DNA from: Oscillospiraceae bacterium
GTDB lineage: Bacteria; Bacillota; Clostridia; Oscillospirales; Ruminococcaceae
Direction: 5' to 3'
DNA: 64,000 bases
Assembly: GCA_022508825.1 (NCBI GenBank)
Contig: JAFLUI010000001.1
Coordinates: forward strand, 24,360 to 88,359
Shown here: positions 8,940 to 16,891 of the stretch, in pieces
How the letters are laid out: every line of letters begins with the position of its first letter
Position numbering within the stretch: position 1 is the first letter of the stretch
Notes under the pieces: model-generated
Databases searched by the model: none
What the model was told of the DNA's origin: nothing
The model's input: only the letters and a program-made list of their open reading frames with translations
Program-made: the position numbers and the translations under genes

Positions 8940-10019
8940 ATGAATAAAAATATTGCAGTTATAAGAGGCGACGGTATCGGTCCGGAGATCGTCACTGAAG
9001 CCATCAAAGTTCTTGACAAGGTAGGCGCAAAGTTCGGACACACCTTCAAGTACACCGACGTACTTATGGGAGGCTGTGCGATCGACGCAACAGGCGTTCC
9101 CCTGCCCCAGGAAACTATCGACATCTGTCTTAAATCCGACAGCGTGCTTTTAGGAGCAGTCGGCGGTCAGAAATGGGACACTCTCCCCGGAAATCTCCGT
9201 CCCGAAGCAGGACTTCTGGGCATAAGAGGAGCGTTGAAGCTCTTTGCAAATATCCGTCCCGCAAAGCTGCTGACTCCCCTTGCTTCTGCTTGTCCCCTTA
9301 AAAAGGAGATCACAGACGGCGGTCTTGACCTTGTTATCGTCCGCGAGCTTATCGGCGGCGCATACTTCGGCGAAAGAAAGACCTACACCGACGAAAAGGG
9401 CGTAAAGCACGCCAGCGATTCAATGGCTTACGCTGATTATGAAGTAGAGAGAATATGCCGCGTGGCTTTCGATATGGCAAAGAAGCGCCGCGGAAAGGTA
9501 CACTCTGTTGACAAGGCAAATGTTCTGGACTCCTCCCGTCTTTGGAGAGAGGTTTCCCACAAGGTCGCCGCAGAATACCCCGATGTTGAATTCAGCGACA
9601 TTCTGGTGGACAACTGCGCAATGCAGCTTGTAAGAAATCCCGGACAGTTTGACGTCCTCGTAACCGAGAACCTTTTCGGAGACATCCTTTCCGATGAGGC
9701 TTCCATGATAACCGGCTCTCTTGGAATGATCCCCTCCGCTTCACTTGGAGAGACATCTCTGGGACTTTACGAGCCAATCCACGGCTCCGCTCCCGACATT
9801 GCAGGACAGAACAAGGCAAATCCTATTGCCACTATCCTTTCAGCAGCAATGATGCTTCGTTACTCTTTCGACATGGCAGCCGAAGCAGACGCTATCGAGA
9901 ACGCAGTAACAGCAGTCCTTGAAGAAGGCTACCGCACAGCGGACATCATGTCCGACGAGGCAGGCTTAAAGAGCGTATCCTGCACCGAAATGGGAGATCT
10001 TGTTGCGGCTAAAATATAA
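8940..10019 (+). CDS. leuB: 3-isopropylmalate dehydrogenase
   Basis: The 359-residue enzyme oxidatively decarboxylates 3-isopropylmalate to 2-oxoisocaproate with NAD+, the third committed step of leucine synthesis. Visible signatures are 'IRGDGIGPEIV' at the N-terminus, the substrate-binding 'LRPEAGLLGIR' segment near residues 86-96, the catalytic 'VDNCAMQLV', and the isocitrate/isopropylmalate dehydrogenase pattern 'ENLFGDILSDEASMITGSLG' near 244-263. An AAAGGAG site lies 18 bp after leuD. It is the last gene of the leu operon. Confidence 0.95.
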   Translation: MNKNIAVIRGDGIGPEIVTEAIKVLDKVGAKFGHTFKYTDVLMGGCAIDATGVPLPQETIDICLKSDSVLLGAVGGQKWDTLPGNLRPEAGLLGIRGALKLFANIRPAKLLTPLASACPLKKEITDGGLDLVIVRELIGGAYFGERKTYTDEKGVKHASDSMAYADYEVERICRVAFDMAKKRRGKVHSVDKANVLDSSRLWREVSHKVAAEYPDVEFSDILVDNCAMQLVRNPGQFDVLVTENLFGDILSDEASMITGSLGMIPSASLGETSLGLYEPIHGSAPDIAGQNKANPIATILSAAMMLRYSFDMAAEADAIENAVTAVLEEGYRTADIMSDEAGLKSVSCTEMGDLVAAKI

Positions 10020-10094
10020 TACTGATCCCGCTGAGGGAACAGCTTTTATGTCAATATGACAAAACCCGCGCAAGCCCATGTAAATCATAAAAAA

Positions 10095-10171
10095 CATTAA
10101 ACCAACAAATATACATCTGAAATTCGATTGTTTTCGACTATTTCTGACTGATGTATTTTGTTGGTTTAATG
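10095..10171. repeat. Long inverted repeat after leuB
   Basis: Left arm 10095-10117 and right arm 10150-10171 match almost perfectly in inverted orientation (CATTAAACCAACAAA in both), with one extra base on the left. The interior can pair further (GAAAT/ATTTC, TCGA/TCGA). There is no T-run, so it is not a standard terminator. The rest of 10020-10280 holds only the promoter of the next gene. Confidence 0.7.
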
Positions 10172-10202
10172 CGTTTATGAGCGTAAAAACGATAATAATT
10201 GA

Positions 10203-10231
10203 TTGAAAGTGCGATACCAGCCGTATATAAT
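10203..10231 (+). promoter_or_regulatory. Promoter of the tandem acidic-protein genes
   Basis: TTGAAA (10203-10208) and TATAAT (10226-10231) with a 17-nt spacer, 55 bp before the start codon. Confidence 0.75.
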
Positions 10232-10286
10232 AAATATAGACCCAAATAGAATGGGTAACAACATTTATTTATAAGGAGACATGAAA

Positions 10287-10934
10287 ATGCAAAAAATTGT
10301 TAATCTTAAACCGGAAGACGTTATTATTTCCGGTAATTACGGTATCGGCAAGGTTGAATATATCTGTAACGACAAATTCAACGTTGACTTTATCGATCCG
10401 AGTGATTGGTCATTTAACTTTACTTGCAGTGAAGATCTGAAATGGTATCAGGACAATTGCCATTTAGCAGATTCAGAAGAAGCTCAGATGCTGGCGGATT
10501 ATATTCGCAGGTGCGATGAACTGCTCATTGAGGCGGAAGAGTACGATGAGCAGTTCCCGGACGAATGGGATATTGAAAACGATTTTGATGTAACTGCTCT
10601 CGAAGTGGGCGATTATGTATTATGGCATGACGGCAGTTTAGCACAAGTCAAGGCAATTCACGGTGATCTATATTGGTTCTGGATCACGGATTCCGGTGAT
10701 CCGCGTAACAGCGAGTATATGTGGGAATTAGAATTTTGCCTCGAGGATTGTTGTCAATATTTACCTAAACAAAAAGCTCTGCTGCATTTATTGCGTCTCA
10801 AATATATCACCTATCATAACGCATCAACAGATGATGTATGCGGTGCGGAAGAATTTTATGCTGCGGGAAATAATTATGATGGAGATTGGTCAGACAATTT
10901 TGATGACCCGTCAGACGTGCAGGCTGTCGGATAA
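10287..10934 (+). CDS. Acidic protein of unknown function, SH3/Tudor-like repeats (copy 1)
   Basis: Not recognised as a named family. The 215-residue, very acidic protein starts with 'LKPEDVIISGNYGIGKV', resembling the Tudor/CarD-like pattern 'GD.V....GIG.V..I...'. A second similar barrel-like segment is near residues 105-140 ('LEVGDYVLWHDGSLAQVKAI'), and the C-terminal tail is Asp-rich. ATG 10287 was chosen over 10281 because AAGGAG (10273-10278) lies 8 nt before it. A paralog follows 26 bp downstream. It is probably cytoplasmic, with no signal peptide or membrane segment. A role in nucleic-acid or RNA-polymerase contacts is only suggested by the fold-like pattern. Confidence 0.75.
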   Translation: MQKIVNLKPEDVIISGNYGIGKVEYICNDKFNVDFIDPSDWSFNFTCSEDLKWYQDNCHLADSEEAQMLADYIRRCDELLIEAEEYDEQFPDEWDIENDFDVTALEVGDYVLWHDGSLAQVKAIHGDLYWFWITDSGDPRNSEYMWELEFCLEDCCQYLPKQKALLHLLRLKYITYHNASTDDVCGAEEFYAAGNNYDGDWSDNFDDPSDVQAVG

Positions 10935-10960
10935 TAGACTTTTTTATAGGAGGTATTAAT

Positions 10961-11659
10961 ATGACAAAGCTTGTAAATCTTAAACGGTTAATATTGTTAT
11001 TTATGAAAAGAATGAAACTGAAAATAATCATGTCTCTTAAACCCGGTGATGTGGTTGTTTCGAATGAGTATGGCATAGGTAAGGTTGACAGCATATGCGG
11101 CAGCATGATCAACGTTGACTTTATCGAAATGACAGACATTACAGACATTTCAAATTGGGAATACAGCTTTACTTGCCGCGAAGATCTGAAATGGTATCAG
11201 GACAATTGCCGTTTGGCAGATGCAGAAGAAGCTCAGATGCTGGCGTATTATGTTCGCAGGTGCGAAGAGTTGATGCGCGAGTTGGAAGAAGAGTACAGCA
11301 CATTCATGGCGGAGTGGGATTGGGAATATTCGATAGACGGACATATACTTGAAGAAGGAGATTATCTCTTGTATGAAAATGAGCTCGGAATAATTCAGAA
11401 AATTCGCTCAGACAGAAAATATATGTATCTTATAGAGTTTACAGACCTGGATGAGCCTCTCAAAGGCTCTAGTACTTTGAATGACATTGAATGGATCTCT
11501 AAATATTGCCGGTATTTGCCTGAATCAGAGGCTCAACGGTATTTAGATCATTTAAATTGGATCAATGATTACGATGACTCCATATCATACGGTTTAAGCG
11601 CCTCGGACTATTACGACGATTGGTCAGATTTTTATGATGATGAAGATTTTTCAGACTAA
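10961..11659 (+). CDS. Acidic protein of unknown function, SH3/Tudor-like repeats (copy 2)
   Basis: The 232-residue paralog of the preceding gene shares 'CREDLKWYQDNCRLADAEEAQML', which is nearly identical to copy 1. It shares the N-terminal 'LKPGDVVVSNEYGIGKVDSI' and a second 'LEEGDYLLYENELGII' segment. AGGAGG (10948-10953) lies 7 nt before ATG 10961. Relative to copy 1 it carries about 16 extra residues between 'VNLK' and 'SLKPGD' (basic and hydrophobic), as if a short insertion or duplication occurred at the N-terminus. The two genes form an operon closed by a strong terminator. Function unknown. Confidence 0.75.
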   Translation: MTKLVNLKRLILLFMKRMKLKIIMSLKPGDVVVSNEYGIGKVDSICGSMINVDFIEMTDITDISNWEYSFTCREDLKWYQDNCRLADAEEAQMLAYYVRRCEELMRELEEEYSTFMAEWDWEYSIDGHILEEGDYLLYENELGIIQKIRSDRKYMYLIEFTDLDEPLKGSSTLNDIEWISKYCRYLPESEAQRYLDHLNWINDYDDSISYGLSASDYYDDWSDFYDDEDFSD

Positions 11660-11674
11660 AACACAGAATATATA

Positions 11675-11708
11675 AAAACGCACCGATTTTCTGTAATCGG
11701 TGCGTTTT
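11675..11708. terminator. Bidirectional terminator
   Basis: A 14-bp perfect stem, AAAACGCACCGATT / AATCGGTGCGTTTT (11675-11688, 11695-11708), with a 6-nt loop between convergent genes. It gives T-runs in both directions. Confidence 0.93.
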
Positions 11709-11755
11709 GCTTTATTGATGAAAAAATCATAACCCATATATTAGCTTCTCGGTAA

Positions 11756-12442
11756 TTAACCGCCCGTGACAATATTGGTGATATCGTCATTCTTGCCTGC
11801 AAGACCCAGAGCGCTGTCCACAGGAAGTGAAAAGCATATTCCACGGTATTCTGTAAGCAGTCCCGCATCATTGAGGATATGCTGCATCACATTTTCTCTG
11901 TCCTCACGCTCAACAACAATGAGGACTATGTCCTTTTCCGGCTGAATGGAGATACCAAGAAACTTTGCAGCCTCCTCGCCGCCCATTCCAAGTCCGTGAA
12001 GAAGCGTTCCTCCCCTTGCGCCTGCGGCTTTGGAGGCTTCCTTGACAGCATCAAAGCCGCCCCGGTTTACTATTGTTATGATAAGCTCGTATTTGCTTTC
12101 CGCCATCTCAGTTTCTCCCTCCGCTTCGGCTGTTGTTCCGTTCAGCTTGAACGCCGCTCCGGACGCTCCCGTAACAGGTACGGCAAATGCTATTCCCGTC
12201 CCTGCTTTATGTAATGAAAGCTCGTCGTTGAATAATTTGTAAATGTTCATTACTGCACTGTCAGCAACAAAGGAGACCACCACTAATTTTTTATTGTCTC
12301 CCAGTCCCAGATAATCAAGCATAGCCGAATCCGCTGAACCGTCACCATGAACAAAGAAACGGCATGGAAGCTCCACCTTTGAAAACACATCCCGGACATT
12401 CTGAGCATAGCTGTAATCCGCGATCAGAAACATTGCCTTCAT
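11756..12442 (-). CDS. P-II-like regulatory protein, two-domain
   Basis: The 228-residue protein has two P-II-like (GlnB-fold) halves: an N-terminal ferredoxin-like half (about 1-100) and a C-terminal half (about 110-220). The C-terminal half contains 'IITIVNRGGFDAVKEASKAAGARGGTLL' split across its first strand and helix, typical of P-II-like proteins. The start (AGGAG 9 nt upstream) overlaps the stop of the DUF1538 membrane protein by 4 bp. This suggests the P-II-like protein binds and controls that membrane protein, as GlnK does with AmtB; this is inference. The nitrogen-type T-loop Tyr and the ligand are not identifiable. Confidence 0.75.
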   Translation of the reverse strand: MKAMFLIADYSYAQNVRDVFSKVELPCRFFVHGDGSADSAMLDYLGLGDNKKLVVVSFVADSAVMNIYKLFNDELSLHKAGTGIAFAVPVTGASGAAFKLNGTTAEAEGETEMAESKYELIITIVNRGGFDAVKEASKAAGARGGTLLHGLGMGGEEAAKFLGISIQPEKDIVLIVVEREDRENVMQHILNDAGLLTEYRGICFSLPVDSALGLAGKNDDITNIVTGG

Positions 12443-14016
12443 GCGCTCACGCTCCTTCCGGACACGTCAAGTATAATAACCTTGTCACAGCTTTCATCAA
12501 GTGTAATGGGAAATGCCTGTACAGCAGCCGTATCTGTCTGAGGTATCGGCGGTACCTCCTGAACAGTCTTGAATCTGCTTATCAAGCCTAATATCTGGAT
12601 GGTCAGGAGCGGCGTCATTGCAACCATGGCAACTATACCGAAAGCATTTGCCGCAATGTCCCCTCCCTCAGCGCTGCAGGCGCCCATAGCAAGAGGAAGC
12701 AGGAACGTTGCTGTAAGAGGTCCGGACGCAACTCCTCCGGCGTCAAATGCAACAGACGTAAATATAGTCGGAACGAAAAATGTCACTATCAGCGAAAGAG
12801 CATATCCGGGGATAAGGAACCACATTATTGAGATACCCGTAATAACACGCAACATAGATATCCCAACAGACACTGCAACGCCAAGAGCAAGGCTTGTTCC
12901 CAGCGCACGGGCTGAGATGCGTCCCTCTGTGATGGTCTCAACCTGCTGTTTAAGAACGTGAACGGCAGGCTCGGCAGATACTATAAAGTAACCAATCAGC
13001 ATTCCCACAGGGATAAGCACCCATGAGAAGCGTCCTCCTGCAAGGCTTTCGCCAATATACTGACCAAGGGGCATGAATCCCACATTAGCCCCCGTAAGGA
13101 AAATAACCAGTCCCATATATGTAAACGCCAGACCAACAAAAATTTTCAGCATGGTCTTTCTGTCCAGTCTGAGGAAGATCGCATCAAATATAAGAAAGAA
13201 TATTACTACAGGAAGAATAGCCGAAGCAACTTCCTTAAAATAGTGAGGAAAGGAATCAATAAACTCACCGAATGCCTGAGATATGGTGTCATAGCTATTA
13301 GGATGGGAAAGCTCCTGCTGAAATGACTCGGTGCTGTTCATTGCGCCAAGTATCAGGACAGTGATTATCGGACCTATAGAGCAAAGTGCAACCAGCCCGA
13401 AGCTGTCCTCCTCCGAGGTCTTATCACCACGTATTGAAGAAAGACCCACACCAAGAGCCATAATAAACGGAACCGTTATAGGACCCGTAGTTACTCCTCC
13501 GGAGTCAAATGCCGCAGGAATAAAATCCGCTGAGATCAGCGGAGAGCAGGCAAATATAAATACTATACTGTAAAAGATTATGAAAAGTACGGATATCCTG
13601 AACTGGAGAAAGATACGCAGGAAAGCCAGTACCAGAAAAATGCCCACACCTATCCCCACAGACCATATCATGACCTGTGAGTCAACGATAGGAGTCTGCT
13701 CTGCAAGGACTGTCAGGTCAGGCTCAGCCACTGTGACCAGTACGCCTATAATAAAGCATATGGGAAAAATCAGTCCTAATTTTCTGGACTGTGTAAGCCT
13801 TGCACCGATCTTTTCGCCGATAATTATCATAGAGGTATCTGCGCCGAGGGTAAACATACCTATACCCACAATAAGCATGACAGTACCCACAAAAAACATA
13901 AAGAAAAGCTCGCCGCTTACAGGGACAATTGTAACCGTCAAAAGAAATACGACTGCCGTAACAGGAAGCACCGAGCCAAGCGATTCTTTAATTTTCGCAA
14001 TAAGATTTTTCTGCAA
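12439..14016 (-). CDS. DUF1538 polytopic membrane protein, putative transporter
   Basis: The 525-residue protein has about 12 hydrophobic segments and two internal repeats. Each repeat carries the same signature: 'FDSGGVTTGPITVPF' near residue 185 and 'FDAGGVASGPLTATF' near residue 430. These Gly/Pro-rich re-entrant-like motifs suggest a duplicated transport fold. Start is TTG 14016, 8 nt after AAGGAG (14025-14030); an upstream ATG at 14046 lies inside the preceding gene. It sits between a ComFB-like gene (5 bp gap) and a P-II-like gene (4 bp overlap). Substrate unknown. Confidence 0.8.
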   Translation of the reverse strand: MQKNLIAKIKESLGSVLPVTAVVFLLTVTIVPVSGELFFMFFVGTVMLIVGIGMFTLGADTSMIIIGEKIGARLTQSRKLGLIFPICFIIGVLVTVAEPDLTVLAEQTPIVDSQVMIWSVGIGVGIFLVLAFLRIFLQFRISVLFIIFYSIVFIFACSPLISADFIPAAFDSGGVTTGPITVPFIMALGVGLSSIRGDKTSEEDSFGLVALCSIGPIITVLILGAMNSTESFQQELSHPNSYDTISQAFGEFIDSFPHYFKEVASAILPVVIFFLIFDAIFLRLDRKTMLKIFVGLAFTYMGLVIFLTGANVGFMPLGQYIGESLAGGRFSWVLIPVGMLIGYFIVSAEPAVHVLKQQVETITEGRISARALGTSLALGVAVSVGISMLRVITGISIMWFLIPGYALSLIVTFFVPTIFTSVAFDAGGVASGPLTATFLLPLAMGACSAEGGDIAANAFGIVAMVAMTPLLTIQILGLISRFKTVQEVPPIPQTDTAAVQAFPITLDESCDKVIILDVSGRSVSA

Positions 14017-14021
14017 AACAC

Positions 14022-14306
14022 TTACTCCTTTTTCTTGGACAGACATGAAGCAGACGGAGATGAGCTTACAACAACAACAGCTCTTGAAACAGCAACGTCA
14101 ATATCAATTGTATTCTGATACTTTGTGCTGTCGATCTTGCTGAAAAGCTCTCCTTTTCTGGAATTTACATACTTTGGCTTAAGTGCGTTCAGTGCCATAG
14201 CCATCATATCGCCCTTGCACACCTCGCACTTGCAGCAATCCATGTCCTTCAGCTGAACCTCCAGACGTTCCTTTACGATATCCTCCATAACATTAATGAC
14301 ATCCAT
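14022..14306 (-). CDS. ComFB-family small protein
   Basis: The 94-residue protein matches the late-competence ComFB family pattern: 'NVMEDIVKERLEVQL', then Cys-rich 'DCCKCEVCKGDMMAMALN', then 'ALKPKYVNSRKGELFSK'. The four closely spaced Cys suggest metal binding. ATG 14306 was chosen because AAAGGA lies 11 nt upstream; a further in-frame ATG at 14363 would add an unrelated 19 residues. In B. subtilis comFB lies in the comF operon. Some family members have been reported to bind cyclic dinucleotides, which I cannot test here. It is grouped with the DUF1538 and P-II-like genes. Confidence 0.8.
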   Translation of the reverse strand: MDVINVMEDIVKERLEVQLKDMDCCKCEVCKGDMMAMALNALKPKYVNSRKGELFSKIDSTKYQNTIDIDVAVSRAVVVVSSSPSASCLSKKKE

Positions 14307-14386
14307 TCCGTTCACATTCCTTTCTGAATATTTAAAATCAGTGGTTACACCTTTAAGATCCAAAATGAAAAATACACTGTTACAAA

Positions 14387-15559
14387 TTATTCGCTGACAT
14401 TTCTGTTAATGACCTCTATGCACATTCTTCCGTTATGGTACGGACATTTCCATGGGTTGACCATGTTTACAGTCCGCATAGGTTCCCCTTCAAATGTGAC
14501 TTCTGCCCACCACTCGGAATTTGGACGGCTGTCCGCCTGTTTTTTGATTATCCACCGGAAAATATCCTCGGCTGCTTCAAGATAAGGCTCTTCACCACAC
14601 TGCTGAAAAGCGTTCAGAAAGCCAACAACGCTTTCCGCCTGTACCCACCAGACACGTTTTTTATCTATCTTGTCATTTTCCCGCTCGTTGTTCATTGCGC
14701 CGTCCTCAAATGCAACATCGTAAATGTGTCTTACTATGCTAAGGTTTATGGCTTTCCAGTCCTCTATAAGACTTCTGTCTCCGATGACCTCACAGGCACG
14801 GTCAATAAGCCAGGTGGCTTCGATATCATGACCGTATGAGTGGATATCCCCTATCTCATTCAGCTCTCTGTCAAAGAATACTCTAAGACATTTTTTTTCG
14901 CTGTTGAAAATTTTCTTTTTAGTGATGTCCAGCAGGAATCGCAGACGTTCCTCTACTCTGTGGTCTCTGCTTGCTTCCAGAAGGACTGTGTAGGCTTCTA
15001 TCAGATGGAGCACCGTATTCATGGTCTTATCCGCCATAAGACCGTTTTCCGAAAGAGCGTCATTGGGGACAAGCTTCCAGTCCCTTGAAAACGCCTCCAT
15101 ATAGGCAATGTCGTCTGTACATTTTTTCTCTACCGTATCAAACAGCTCAAAAGCAAGATCAAGAGCTGACTTGTCGTCTGAGGCAAGGTAATAGGTCGAC
15201 AATGCGTAAATGGCAAATGCCTGATTATATGTATGCTTCATATCGTCCGAGGGCTTGCCGTCAAAGGTCATCATCCAGTAGACCCCTCCGTTTTCACGGT
15301 CAACGCACTTTTTAAGGAATTCATAAGCGTGACGGGCGTTATCAAGCATATAGTCTTCTTTAAGAGTTCGGTAACAGGACGAGTAAAACCAGAGTATGCG
15401 GGAAGTGAGTATCACTCCCTTATCTGCTTTTTTGTCGACCTCAAGGTCATTATTCATAAACCCGTAAAAGCCGCCGTTTTCGTCGTCCCGAAGCTTGTTC
15501 CAGAATGGAAGTATCCGTCCTGTAAGCTCTCTTTTACACTTATCTGCCAATACAGCCAC
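14387..15559 (-). CDS. Cellobiose 2-epimerase (AGE family)
   Basis: The 390-residue (alpha/alpha)6-barrel enzyme epimerises the reducing-end glucose of beta-1,4-linked disaccharides such as cellobiose to mannose. Long segments match the Ruminococcus albus enzyme as I recall it: 'PFWNKLRDDENGGFYGF', 'MKHTYNQAFAIYALS', 'IHSYGHDIEATWLIDRA', 'RVWWVQAE' and 'PWKCPYHNGRMC'. The conserved His of 'SYGHDIEA' and of 'CPYHNGR' are the expected catalytic and substrate residues. The start is GTG 15559 with an AGGGGA site. It lies in a secA-led gene string rather than beside mannan or cellulose genes. Confidence 0.9.
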   Translation of the reverse strand: MAVLADKCKRELTGRILPFWNKLRDDENGGFYGFMNNDLEVDKKADKGVILTSRILWFYSSCYRTLKEDYMLDNARHAYEFLKKCVDRENGGVYWMMTFDGKPSDDMKHTYNQAFAIYALSTYYLASDDKSALDLAFELFDTVEKKCTDDIAYMEAFSRDWKLVPNDALSENGLMADKTMNTVLHLIEAYTVLLEASRDHRVEERLRFLLDITKKKIFNSEKKCLRVFFDRELNEIGDIHSYGHDIEATWLIDRACEVIGDRSLIEDWKAINLSIVRHIYDVAFEDGAMNNERENDKIDKKRVWWVQAESVVGFLNAFQQCGEEPYLEAAEDIFRWIIKKQADSRPNSEWWAEVTFEGEPMRTVNMVNPWKCPYHNGRMCIEVINRNVSE

Positions 15560-15582
15560 AGTGATCGTCCCCTTTGCCTCTA

Positions 15583-16851
15583 TTATTTAAGGTCTGAAAA
15601 CTTATTCATAACAAGACCGGTTATAAGCTTAGGATAAAAATACGTGGATTTCTGAGGCATTTTTTCCGAAGCCAGAGCCACATCCCGAATTTCTGATACC
15701 TTTGTGGGATTCAGTATAAACGAGCAGTCCGCTCCATCTATATCTACCGCCTCAAGAGCCTCCTGACGTGAACGGGTATAGGTAAGATTTCTCTGATTCG
15801 CCATATTTTCCTTGTCAATGCCGAAGATGCGCTCCAGTACAAGACTGTGCAGCACCGAAACGTCCAGTCCGCAGTAAGCATCGGACATATCGGGAAGAAG
15901 CTTTTTCACAGCTCCCTCATCCTTAAGAGTCATAACATAGCACTTTCCCGAGCCTGTGTACATGGCAAAGGCTTTTTTGCCGTCCTTGTATTTTTCGTTA
16001 AGAGCAGCCTGCATACGCTCCTCACCGGGAGCCTCGGCAATGTCGAAATACTGCCTGCACTCCTCTATAATTTTGCTGACCTCGAAATTTTCCAGACCCT
16101 TTACGATTCTATGTGTAGGAAATACTACCAATCCCGGATTTTCCAGATTTACCAGCATCATAGCGATGTAGCCGCTGTTCCCCTCGTGAACTTCCTTGTG
16201 GAATCTGAGGGCAGTTTCGTATCTGTGGTGTCCGTCAGCGATGTAAAGCTTTTTGCCTTTAAAGGCATCCGAGACCTTTTCTATAACGTTTTTGTCGGAA
16301 ACGCACCACATTCTGTGGACGGTTCCGTCCGGGTCGGTGACCGACATATCAGGTATGCCTTTTGAACAGCCGTCTATCAGACTGTACACCGAGCCGTCCT
16401 CATCCATATAAAGGGAATATATCTGACTGAAATTGCAGAAGGTCTGGCTCATAAGATTGAATCTGTCTTCCTTTGCCTTGGAAAGGGTCTCCTCATGAGG
16501 AAGAACTACCCCCTCGGAAAAATCGGACAGTCCCACCAGTGAAACAAAGCCCTTCAGGCTGTTCTTAGCCTCGTTTGCAGTAAATGACATTTCGTAGACA
16601 TAGATGCTTTCCTCATCGTCACAGGCAAGGACTTTTTTATCCAGCCAGTCTCTGAGGGTATTTCCTGCCTCACGATAGCGTTCCTCTCCCCCTGCAGGAA
16701 GCTCCAGACGTATAATGTTATAAGGATTTTCCCTGATATAATTTTCCCTCTGAGCTTCGGAAATTATATCATATGGAGGACAAACCAAGGTGTTAAGGTC
16801 ACCGCCTGCCGAGGTATATCTCATGCCCTTAAAAGCCTTTATTTCAGCCAT
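15583..16851 (-). CDS. DUF1015 family protein
   Basis: The 422-residue protein is recognised by 'VCPPYDII' near residue 25, the central 'LYIADGHHRYETAL' signature near residue 212, and 'LDVSVLHSLVLERIFGI' towards the C-terminus. All are typical of DUF1015, often annotated as SpoOJ/ParA/ParB/repB-like, although no biochemical function is established that I know of. The 'DGHHR' motif resembles ParB-type nucleotide-binding motifs. It is cytoplasmic with no membrane segment. It lies 40 bp after secA and 23 bp before the cellobiose epimerase gene, so it is probably co-transcribed. Confidence 0.85.
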   Translation of the reverse strand: MAEIKAFKGMRYTSAGGDLNTLVCPPYDIISEAQRENYIRENPYNIIRLELPAGGEERYREAGNTLRDWLDKKVLACDDEESIYVYEMSFTANEAKNSLKGFVSLVGLSDFSEGVVLPHEETLSKAKEDRFNLMSQTFCNFSQIYSLYMDEDGSVYSLIDGCSKGIPDMSVTDPDGTVHRMWCVSDKNVIEKVSDAFKGKKLYIADGHHRYETALRFHKEVHEGNSGYIAMMLVNLENPGLVVFPTHRIVKGLENFEVSKIIEECRQYFDIAEAPGEERMQAALNEKYKDGKKAFAMYTGSGKCYVMTLKDEGAVKKLLPDMSDAYCGLDVSVLHSLVLERIFGIDKENMANQRNLTYTRSRQEALEAVDIDGADCSFILNPTKVSEIRDVALASEKMPQKSTYFYPKLITGLVMNKFSDLK

Positions 16852-16891
16852 TTTTCAAATCATGCCCCCTAAGGAGCACTCTCCTTTCGCT

